Assembly (NCBI RefSeq): GCF_032884065.1
Contig: NC_088863.1
Location: 61,883,512 to 61,947,511 of the forward strand
Origin: Artemia franciscana
Taxonomy: Eukaryota; Arthropoda; Branchiopoda; Anostraca; Artemiidae
Length of the DNA stretch: 64,000 nucleotides
Direction of reading: 5' to 3'
Part shown: one piece after another, positions 24,601 to 36,600 of the stretch
Position numbering within the stretch: the stretch's first letter is position 1
Layout: every line of letters starts with the position of its first letter
Position numbers and translations under genes: made by a program
Notes under the pieces: model-generated
Seen by the model: only the letters and a program-made list of their open reading frames with translations
Database searches by the model: none
Told to the model about the DNA's origin: nothing

Positions 24601-27600
24601 TTTCCTGTTCTCGCAGTACAATCTTTACCTCTTCCCACGGATCATACTTCTCCTCCTATGCCTATCCCTTGATTCCAAATTCTTGACCTCGCACAACTAT
24701 TCAAAATTTTTCTTATCTGATTTGGCCATGAATCTTTTCTATTATCCTTTGTCATTTCTCTGTATCCTACTTAACTAATCTATCTTCAGGCAATGATGTT
24801 ATCCTTTCCCAAAACTTAATCATTTTTACTAGTCTTTTATTCCTAAGGGTGTCAAGGCCTAAATCTCCTCTTATTACTAGACTATTAAACCTATCATTTA
24901 AACTTTACAGTCTCTTTAAATACCTAAGCTGAATCCTTTCTAGTCCCATTCCTTTCTCACACCCCACAATTCTGATCCATAATGCACTATTGAAATCAAC
25001 CTTCCCTTAAACATTCTCTTCTGGAGCTTAATATCATTTAGGCCTAATTCCTTAATACTACTTCTGAAGAACATATCCATTAGCCTATTCCCTTTAATTG
25101 CGATATCTTCTATATGCCTCTTCCAATGTCCGTTAGCCATTAACTTAATTCCTAAATAATTAAATCTTCAGTTTTTCATTTCCTCCCCTCTATAGCTAAA
25201 TGTTAGCCCTCCTATTTTCCTGCTAGTCCTAAACATCATAACTACCGACTTATTTATATTCAAAGCTAACCATTTTTCCTTAAAGTACTCTGAAGCTAAG
25301 TGAAGATTTTGAAGATTTTCCTTACTAGATACAAGTATTACTATGTCATGTAGTAATAAAATCCTATTAGATGTAAACAACTTGACACTTGGTGCCTTTT
25401 TATGATTTAGATATTCCTCTGTATCATTAATATATAGATAGAATAGCCTAGAAGAGAAAGTGCATCCTTGTTTCACTCATGTCCTCCTTGTAATACCCCG
25501 ATATTCGTCTACCAACCCTCTCAACTACCCTCACTGCCAAATACATTTTAACTATAATCATTACAAATGCTCTCGGCAGCCCTATTTCTAATAAACTTTA
25601 CATCAATAATTCCCTATCAGCTCCATCAAACGCCCCTCTGAGGTGTAGAAACGATACAAACAGCTCATCTCCCTTTTTTCCTAGTATATTTCCTAATTAA
25701 ACTATGTGAAATAAACACCTGGTCTGTGGACTATTATTTTCTCTAAATCCTATTTCAACATCCGCTAGTCTTTTTCCTCTTTTCAACCATTTATCTAGCC
25801 TTAAACACAAAATTATTGAGAATAGCTTGCTTAATGTGTTCCCTAGTGTTATAAGCCTATAATTCCCGTGTTCTTCTGGGTTTTCTTTTTTTAAGAGGGG
25901 TACCACTATTGACGTAACCCATTGTTCTGGCCATTGGGGAGCCTCTATCAACTTTAAAAAAATAATCCCTATCATTGGTATTGCCCAAACCCGTGTCCAC
26001 TTTCAAATTATTGCTGGTATTCCATCTGTTCCTTGTTATGATCGACCTCTCAAAAATCTTGGAATACAGGCTAAGAAAAGCTCTTGATCTTCTTCTGTAA
26101 AAGGTCTATCTGACCGCTGGCTTTCTAAACCTACTATGTTCCTTAGATCAACATTTTCATCTAATCCTCTATGCCCTTGCCTCTCCGTTTCCTTTAAATA
26201 ATCTAGCCAACTTTCAGCTGGAGGAATCCTCCTTTCTTTATTCTTACCTCTACCTCTAAATGCTTCTCTAGTTTTTTACTTCTCTCATATTCAAATGACC
26301 TCTTGAAAGGGGCCCTAAAAGTTTCTATTTCCAGTCGAATGAGTTCCTTCCAAAGCTTTTGTGGCCAACTTTTCTGTAGATACATAGATATTTATTGCTC
26401 AAAAGCCACTTAGGGGCCATCTTTTCTTTATGAAGCTGGCCTGGAAAAAAAAAACAATAAATAAATAATACATTGATGGCTTTTGACCCTTTGCTATTGG
26501 CAACATTAGAGCATTGCCTCTGATTTTTTTTTTGCAGGTTTTGCTTATTTATTAATAGAAATTTATGTTCATTTTGAGCTTGAATTATTATTTGAATTTA
26601 TTTTTTGTTCGCCCTCAGTTTAATGTAGCTATTTGTTTTTTTTTTTGTTTTTTTTACTTCTACCGTGGGGAAAATATTTAAAATTTATTTTCCACAATAA
26701 AGTGTATGTTTTCTTGTCACTGTTAAAGTTTTTTGGAAGTATTTCCGTAATGTTTATTTGATTAATTGTGTTATTGTTTTTTAAATTTGCTCCTCCTATA
26801 TTCGGCTAAAGGCTACTGTTGAGGAGCAAATATAATTCATCGTGGGACAAATAGAAAACCTGCATTCAACCTTATTCATTCAACTTCTGCAGAGGAAACA
26901 TAAGGGCCGCCTCCTGAACCCCTAGGTAGTGACCCACCGGTTACTGCCCATGTTCCTATATAATTGTTTCTCTTCAAAATAACCACTTTGTCGTTATTGT
27001 ATAGTCTCCCCCATTATAGTTAATTCTCTCAACTAATTTGCCCAAAATAAGCGTATTGTCTTATGTCACTGTAAATGTTTATCTCACCAACTATCCTCAT
27101 GTTTTTTCATTTATTGATTCTTTTTTATGTTTGCTCCCCTCTCTACTTTACTAAAGACTAATGCAGATAGAGGTACAAAGTTCTTTATATGTGTCCACTT
27201 TTCACCTCTTTTTGCGATTTCGTCTTTTAAAATCAGGTGACAAATGGAAACCCTGTTATTCAACTTTTGCAGTCAAGTAAAGGGTGGCCTCTAAAACCAT
27301 TGATAGTCCTATTGTTAGTCCTGTAAAACCTGATGATAACCTTCCGTAAACCTGTTCAGAACTGTCTTTATTGCCAATAACACACTTGCCTCTCTCTATA
27401 TCTTTTTGGCCGCCTTAGATTTTGAAATGTACCATTTCGAATTTTCACTGAAAAAATGTTGTCTTGGTATTTTCTTGGAAAATATAGTAAGAAAAACAAC
27501 AAGTTTCTTCCCCTATATTCTGAAAAAATATTTTGACCCCCCTCCCCCTCGTTCTCATGAATTTGTCTGACGGTTTCTGTTCCCGTTTAGAGATAAGGTG

Positions 27601-30600
27601 TGCTTGAAAATGAAATGTCAAGTATGAATTGAATCTACATTCTACATTTTGATTCTTTTAATGCTGAACAACTTCCGTGTCTTGTTTGATAATTGCCCCC
27701 TCTGCTAGTTTTCAGATTAAATAAAAATGCAGTACTTAGTCAACAAAATTCCAGATAGTAAAATATGAAGCAATGCATTGAATACCCTCTTATTTGGGCA
27801 ATGTACAATGAAAATCATAAGACTTCCAACGACTGCCCTTGCATACTGAAGTGCGCTGGTTGTTGAAAAGTGCTTGGTTAAAAAGATTTTACTCAATATT
27901 CAAATTAGTTTTAGAGTTTCTGGAAAGTAATGATCCAGAGGTAAAAGAAAACCTGAACAAACAGTTCGTAGTAACGAACTGTAATAAGGAGCGACCCGGC
28001 TCAATGGTAACCAAAACTGTAAAAATTGGAATTTTGATACCAATAGATACATCAAAAGGATTGTATTTTAATGCTGTTTTTAAATATATAAGTTTCGTCA
28101 AGTTTAGTCTTACCCATCAAAAGTTACGAGCCTGAAAAAAGTTGCCTGCTTTTAGAAAATAGGTGAAAACACCCACTTAAAGTTATAGAATCTTAACGAA
28201 AATCGCACCATCAGATTCAGCGTATCAGAGAACCCTATTGTAGAAGTTTCAAGTTCCTATCTACAAAAATGTGGAATTTTGTATTTTTTGCCAGAAGGCA
28301 GATCACGGATGCGTGTTTATTTGTTTGTTTGTTTGTTGTTTTTTTGTTGTTTTTTCCCAGGGGTGATCGTATCGACCCAGTGGTCCTAGAATGTTGCGAG
28401 ACGGCTCATTATTAACGGAAATGAAAAGTTCTAGTGCCCTTTTTAAGAGACCGAAAAAAAATTGGAGGGCACCTAGGCCCACTCCCACGCTAATTATTTT
28501 CCCAAAGTCAACGGATCAAAATTCTGAGATAGCCATTTTATTCAGCGTTGTCGAAAAACCTTATAACTATGTCTTTGGGGACGACCTACTCCCCCACAGT
28601 CCCCGTGGGAGGGGCTACAAGATACAAACTTTTACCAGTGCTTACATATAGTAATGGTTATTGGGAAGTGTACAGACGTTTTCAGGGGGATTTTTTGGTT
28701 GGGGGCAGGGTTAAGAAGAGGCGGATATGTTGGGGAAACTTTCCATCGAGGAATTTGTCATGGGGGAAGAAAATTTCCATGAAGGCAGCGCAGGATTTTC
28801 TAGCATTATTTAAAAAAAAAACAATGAAAAAATAAATATGAAAAAGTTTTTTTCAACTGGAAGTAAAGAGCAGCATTAAAACTTAAAACGAACGGAAATT
28901 ATTACGCATATGAAGGGCTCGCCTCCTCCTAATACCTCGCTCTTTACGCTAAAGTATTTTTATTAATTTCAACTATTTATTTTACGGCTTTAGTGTAAAG
29001 AGCGAGGTACTGACGATGGGTTGAACCCCCTCATATTTGTAATAAAAACATACGAATATGGAAGTTCGTTACAAAAGTTAATTCGGAAGTTACGAGGGTA
29101 ACTAGGCTTCGTCCCCCGCTCCTTTTTTTCTCAAAATCATTCGATCAAAACTATGAGAAAGCCACTTAGCAAAAAAAAAATATGCAAATTTCGGTTTAAT
29201 TATTCCTCTGCGGAGAGCCAAAATCAAAAGATGCATTGATTAAAAACGTTCAGAAATTAAATAAAAAAAAACAACCTTTTTTTAACTGAAAGTAAGGAGA
29301 GACATTAAAACTTAAAACGAACAGAAATTACTTCGTATATGAAAGGGGCTGATTCCTCATCAACGCCCCGCTTCTTACGCTAAATTGTTTTACTGTTTTA
29401 AAAAGAAGAGTTGAGAGAAAGCGTTAAACTTTAGCGTAAAGAGAGGGGCGTTGATGAGGAAGCAGCCCCTTTCATATACGAAGTAATTTCTGTTCGTTTT
29501 AAGTTTTAATGTCGCTTCTTACTTTCAGTTAAAAAAAAACTTGTTTTTTTTTATTTAATGACTTTAATAGCAGACTTAGTGTACTTGACAGATTTGTTCA
29601 AAAAATGTAATGTCATTAACTTACAATTACAATGAGGAAGCCTCAATTAAAAAAAAATTAAATGGTGTAATTTTAAAATTGCATGAAAAAGAAAGGAAGT
29701 TTATGAAGCAAAATATCACCGTAAATATTTCTGGTTTTCAAACTTGTCACAGGCAAAATGCTTCTATGATGTTATTCAGACACGCGTTCACGGTTTAATC
29801 ATGCTGCATGATTAACTCAAAATCAGATTTGAAAATATTCTGACGATGGGAATACCACCATGGATCAAAAATCTATTCGACGAAACGGAAAGTGCATATT
29901 GTGATGCCATAAAAGGGGCTGTTCAGTCTTAGCAATAACAAAGAGCTTAAGGTGAAATTTGAAAAAATCTGTGCTTTGACTGCAGACTGAAATCAACAAA
30001 AAAGTGTCCTGGACTGCGGGGAATTACGGTAAAGCTTTTGATAGCGTTTCACTCGTCCTGTCTTATCGAAAAAGTTTCAGTTTCGTTACAAACCATCGTT
30101 CAAAACTTTTGACAAAGAAAAGATGCAGAACGTGGAGATTTGTGGTTATTCCTAGCAAAACTGAAGCCAAAAATAGATAGTTCGCTTTCAATCCACTAAG
30201 TAAGTTTCTTTCTTTAAAGTTAGGACATTTTGTTATTGTGATTAGAGAAGTTACGCTACGTTACTGATGTCTAATTTTAATTATAATACGACTGTTATTA
30301 CATTATAATGTAATATAAATTGAATAATGATAAATAGCTTCATAATCAAGTGTTTGAATAAATACACTACAAGAAAATATTCTATTTATATTTTTAAGTT
30401 TGGGAATCTCTTATCTAGGGTATAGTAAATCGCTTTAAAAGGTAAAAGATCAAGTTTTCAATGTGCATATATAATTTTCAGGTATTTTGGAATCTCACAT
30501 AAGAGATGGAGCAGCACTTTGTGAATTTTTTAGCTGGTTAGAACAAACAGTGGACTCAAGTGAAGTTGACGAACTAACTGCTGTTGAAAAATCTAGAGAA

Positions 30601-33600
30601 TTTCGGAGTAGCTACGAAAATTTCGTTGGACTCAGTTTTTCAACGATTGCATCATCTGGACCCAATGGCGCTTTTGTTCATTACAAACCGAAGGAAGAGA
30701 CGTGCAGAAAACTATCTCGAGAAGAAATGTTCTTACTTGATTCTGGAGCTCACTATAAGTAAGCCATGAATAATTTTTGAAATTTCTAGACTGAAATCTT
30801 AAAATTTTTATTTTAAGTTTTTGGTATAGATGGTTTATGTTGTCCAATAGGTTGAAGTACTAACATACCCTTTTTATGGGTACTCAGGTTTGACCCGGGG
30901 GGAGGAGGAGACAATGAGCCAATTGAGTGCAAGTGCACATGCTGCTTATTGTCGATTTTGGAGTAATGTATGCCTTGGACTGGGATTTCAAATAAATAGC
31001 CCTTTTTATTACTCTTCTCGAGAAATATATGAACGTTACACTGTGTAGTACTGCTAAAAAGAGAAAAGAGACTAAGTAAAACAGAACAATCAGACCACTA
31101 GCATGGATGTATAAAATGGTTTTTGCAATTAGAATGAAGTAACTGCGATTCAGACGAATCGATTTACAAAAACTACCATCTGTTCTGAACCGATGAGATT
31201 CAGGTCATCTATCCCCTATCTAAAAGTAATCGTTCGGTTCGGTTCGGAGTCCGAGAAAAAAAAGAGCCGTAAAAGGAAAAGAAAAGCAAAACAGCCACAA
31301 CTCAAATGATTACTTTGGAAGAACGGGTATTTTGACCGAGTGATTACGAAAGACTATCAGTCTTCTGGAAATGGTGAGATTCCTATGATTCTATTATGAT
31401 TTACAATATTTGTCCAAATTTGAATTCCTAGTAAAAATTCAGCAAACTTATAAAAAAATTTCTTTCTTTTTTAAATCCATGGGTATAAACAGCCACCTGA
31501 AAAGCACTGTACATAAAAAATCGCAAAATGATGTATAAGGTGAAGCTAATTTCAGCCTAACACAAAGCCGTCAATAACTGCTGTGATAGGTACTACTATA
31601 GATCAGTCTAACCCTCATTGCTGAGCTTAAGCATGTTTTTGCTGGTTTATACCAGACTCGAATGCCTCTTTTGCATTAACCACTGCAACCTGAATCTCAA
31701 AAAGTAAAGTTGTTACTAAGACACCCTAAGTATTCCTAAAGTTTATATAATAATGCAATGTCTCCAAGTTTCCAAAAATCTTGCAGTTTTTTCCTTTGCC
31801 TTTTGCTTTATCAACTGTTGGATTCATTCATAATATAGCATAAATTTTCAGAAGATAGTTTTTTACTTTAAATAATTACAAACACGAAAAAGCCAATGGC
31901 TTTTTCTTATTTTGAATGGTAAGAGATGAACCTCAGATAATCTGACATCTAAGTAACTCCAGTATATGCTCTAGTTTGTTCTTTACTAGGTTTTAGATAT
32001 CTCTGTAGTTTTGATACCGATGAAACTTACATTTTCTTTATTTATAATTAACTGTACCGATTCTTCATATAAAAAGGTCAGCCGTTTCTATAACCATGCT
32101 AAACATAATCAAAATTTACAATGAACAATATCGATCGCTTATGGAATGATTTTCTGCTAAAGTGTTGTACAAAAATGCAGTTATCCGTAAAAAATTGATT
32201 CTTTTTTTAAAGCAATTTTTTTGTAATTACAAAAGACACTAGATGTTGCAATTTTTTATGAGCCGTTAAACAGCTCTCTATGATGTTCCAGTGCCCTGCT
32301 AGCTGAGGAGAAAAAGAAAAAAATGCCGCATATGCAGAATATCGTAGTTCAAGCAAATTAAATAGATTTTCTTCGTTATTCAAGCCAAGGGACACTCATT
32401 TTCCTATATAGGGCTATTGGACAAGGTGGGCTATTGGTAAGATATTGATTATCTTACTCTAGGTGTTATGTTTTTTGTATTTCTTAGTATGGGACGTGAT
32501 TGTCTCTTACTATGTTTCTAGCTACCGCTGCAACCCGGATCCCGTGCAAGATATAGTACCCCTTCAATTTTTAACGTTTCTATTAAGCGCTGAACGCCAG
32601 GGATGCTCAATTAAAATGCTACTTGAATTATTGGAATCGTTCAATTCAGCAATTAATAATGGGAATTCAGTAATTATTGAACTGGAATGGTTCTTTCACA
32701 TCATCACGTGCAGTATGTAGTATTCCTCAACGTTTCAATTAACACATTTGCAAGGATTGATTGGGTATATTCACAATCTAGACCTTTCAGCAATTACTCG
32801 CTTAATTCAGCAGTTAATAATGGAAATTCAGTTATTATTGAACTTGAAGGGTTCTTTCACATCATCACGTACAAGATGTAATAATCCTAAATGTTTCAAT
32901 TAACACATTTGCCAAGATTGATAGGACATATTCACGACTTAGACCTTCTTTTTTTAATCCAACTGGACACCAGGGATGTACAATTGAGAGGTTACTTGAA
33001 CCGCCCAATTCAGCTGTTAGACGTTTAGTTATCAAGCAAATGTAGTTCAACAGTTGGCCTCATTAGTTTTTCTCAAGAAATTTCATTTCAATTACGATGA
33101 TTTTTAATTCAATATTAAATAAATTTGATTTCAAAATTGGTAAGAATTTACTTCAAAAATTATAGCAAAAATGTTGGAAATTACAGTTCCAAATCGCAAG
33201 ATTTAAAGAGATGTTTATTGTTAATCGTGTCCACTGTAGAACCAAAAACTTATTTCGTCACTGGGATACTTAAGCTACTTTTTCCTTAAGGTGTCAAAGC
33301 TGGATATTTATTTATGATTTCTTCCTGTTTTAATCTTTTGTTTTGAAATGTAGCTTATTGTTCATTCTCTTAAATTCTTTAAGAGCTCCATTCCAATTTT
33401 TTCTTGATGTCTGTATCAATTGGGTTTGCTCTAAGATAATAAAGCTAACACTAATAAAAATAAGTAGTCTTTTGTTATTGCTGTCTTTTTATGGCACTTG
33501 GTAGGCTAAGAGCTATTATTTTTAATCCCGACCGGATTCGGTGACATTGGTGGGAATTGGAGGGGGAAATCTAAAATCTCGGAAAACGCTTAGAGTGGAG

Positions 33601-36600
33601 GGATCGGGGTGAAACTTGGTGGAAAAGCTAAGAACAAGTCCAATATACGTGACTGACATAACCGGAACGGATCTGCTCTCTTTGGGGGAGTTGGGGGGAG
33701 GGTTAGTTCTGACAAGTTAGAAAAAATGAGCTATTTTTAACTTACGGAGGAGCGATTGGATCGTAATGAAATTTCATATTTAGAAGGACCTCGTTACTCA
33801 GATCTATTTTTTTAAATCCCGACTGGATCCAATGTCATTGAGAGAAGTTGGGGGGGCGGGGAAATTTTGGAAAAGGCTTAGAGGGGAAAGATCAGGATGA
33901 AACTTGGTGGGAAGAATAAGTACGAGTTCAAGATGCGTGACTGACAAAACCGGACCGGATCCGCTCTCTTTGGGGGAGTTGGGGGGGGAGTTAATTCTGA
34001 AAAATTAGAAAAAAATGAGGCATTTGTAACTTACGAACGGGTAATCAAATCTTAATGTAATTTGATATTTAGAAGGATCTTGTGCTTTAGAGCTCTCATT
34101 TTAAATCTCGACCAGATCCAGTGACGTTGGGGGGAGTTTGAGGAGGGAAACGCGAAAATTGAAGTATTTTTAACTTACGAATGGGTAATCGGATCTTAAT
34201 GAAACTTGAGATATAGAAAGATCTTATGTCTCAGATGCTCCATTTTCAATTCGAATTGGATCCGGGGAAATAGGGGGCTGGAGGGGAGAAACAGAAATCT
34301 TGGAAACCGGAAATCTTGGAAAATGCTCAGAGTGGAGAGATCGGGATGAAACTTGATGGGAAGAATAAGCACAACCTCTAGATACGTGATTGACATAATT
34401 GAAACGAATCTGCTCTTTTTGGGGGAGTTGGGGGGTGTTGATTCAGAGAAATTGAAAAAATTGAGGTGTTTTTAGCTTAAGAAGAGGTAACCAGATCTTA
34501 ACGAAATTTGATATTTAGACGAAACTCATGTCTCAGAGCATCTTATTTGAAATCTCGACCAGATCTGGTGACATTGGGGAGAGTTGGAGTGGGAAGAAAG
34601 AAATTTTGGAAAACCCTTAGAGTGAAGAGATCGGGATGAAACTTGGTGGGTAGAATAAGCAAATGTCGTAGATACGAGATTGACGTAACCGGTCTGGATC
34701 CACTCTCTTTGGAAGAGTTAGGGGGGGTCCAATGCTTTCGCGAGGTTGGTGCTTCTGAATGTGCTAGGACGATGAAAATTGGTAGGCGTGTCAGGGACCT
34801 GCACAAATTGACTCGATAAAGTTGTTTTGTTCGATTCGACCATCTGGGGGGGGGCTGAAAGGAGATGAAAAGTTAGAAAAAATGAGGTATTTTTAGCTTA
34901 CGAGTGGGTGATCGGATCTTAATGAATTTTGATATTTAGAAGGACCTTGTGTCTTAGAGCTCTTATTTTAAATCCTGGCCAGCATTAAGCCTCTGATTTT
35001 CCTTTTAAATCAATCTATTGATTCTTAGAATTTTGCTAGAGCTCAGACCATATGAGCTCGTGGCTCTTGGCTCTTCCAACCTCGTCACAAGTGCCATATG
35101 AGCTCTTAGCTCTTGTTTTAAATAAACATTTACAAGTTAGATCCATTATGCAATTTTTTTAATATTGGACTAGAATGATACCTAAATATAATTATTGTAC
35201 AAACATGACGTATTGTTTCAGATTTTATGATAAAAAAAACAACTAGTCTTTTCAAAACACTATGTGTAAAACGGTCTATTTTGAGCTCGTAAATACCAAT
35301 ACTGTACTGATTAATAAGTTGTTTAGACAGGAAAATTTTAGGAACTTGACGAATCCAGAATAATCAGTGACAAATCTTTGAAAAGATCCTCCATCCAGTG
35401 TTTGGGGATTCCACCATCTTCAACTCCAAGCTCCTAATCTTCTTCTTGTTTTGATTGTTATGGAGACTATAATCATATCATCTCATCATTGAAATCAAAC
35501 TCCGGGTCTTAATTTCTGTTGATTCTAAGTTAAAAATTAAGGCTCTGATAGGATTACTCATTTTCTAATTTCAGAGATGGTACCACTGATGTCACTAGAA
35601 CTGTTCACCTAGGAGTTCCTACAGATTTTCAGCGAGAGTGTTATACCAGAGTTTTAAAGGGCCATATAGCTATTCGGAATACAGTTTGTCCTGTGAAAAC
35701 CAAGGTAAAAGGAATATGTACAGTCAATTTGTACCTAGCTAGCTGTCCTAGTGTTAGGGTATCCAAACCAACCTGCAACGCTTTTCATGTGACAGTCATC
35801 GTGTTATATCTTAACCTTGTTCTCATTCCATCCTTTTTTTAAATTTAATTCTTGTAATTTGATGCTTACACTACTTGTTTCCTCCAAGAAATATTATAAT
35901 GGCATTATATATTGATATTAACAGCAACAGGAAAAACGTCTGAGTATTTGTAAAACTCATTTTATCTGACTGACTTTATGGAATTACAAAAAAAATGTAT
36001 AGGTTGAACTCGAAGTAGAACTTGAGATTTTATAATTATGCATTTTCTGGATCTATCCTCTTCAGGCTAATATAAAAAAGAATATATTGAGCCTTTCCAA
36101 AACTCATAAGACTTTGTTTTCTAGAAATATTTAAAGAAAAGAAAAGCATATAAGAAATGAACTTGAAGTATGCTCTTGCAATGCGGTGTGAGCCATCCTA
36201 CCTCCCAAATTGTACTTTTGTAACACGATTTGTACCATCGTACGTCCCAAATTTTTTGCCTATTCTATACGGAAGAGTCGCAAAGAAGAGAGAAATGAGG
36301 ATAATAGCAGGCATTAAAAAAGCGAAGGTCTTTAATGATGCTTTACAAAAATCAGATTTTGAAATGCTATTCATGGTTTTTATTTTTTATTCAGTTACCC
36401 TTTCACCTTTACTTTGAAAAAGTCTTCACTACTTTAGGTTCAGTCTTTGTTTTAAGATCTGGTTTTTATTTTATCCTTTGAATATTTATGTGTATTTTTT
36501 TATTATTTGCACTGAAGATGGTCAAGTGCAGGTCTTGTCCAAAAAAATTTGCATAGTCTTCTCTTTTTTTTTCTTTTTTTTTATTGGCTTTTATTGTTCT

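Larger units (their letters stand above)
27700..30210 (+). pseudogene. hAT transposase remnant split by a Rep-A insertion
   Basis: Upstream part: NALNTLLFGQCTM and, in a shifted frame, LHTEVRWLLKSAWLKRFYSI then FLESNDPEVKENL (to about 27955). After the Rep-A block the frame resumes with LVYLTDLFKKCNVINLQLQ (29562 on), ILKLHEKERKFMKQN, then ILTMGIPPWIKNLF and GLRGITVKLLIAFHSSCLIE. ERGDLWLFLAKLKPKIDSSL closes it. Order and motifs match the ZBED5/SCAND3-like hAT lineage (LHTEVRWLS, AYLTDLF, NLQLQG, LLIAFPSSYLVERGFS). Many stops make it non-functional. Confidence 0.75.

Noticed and set aside
28320..28360. (TTTG)n run as a retrotransposon tail
   Set aside because: It lies inside Rep-A, with homologous sequence continuing on both sides in other copies.
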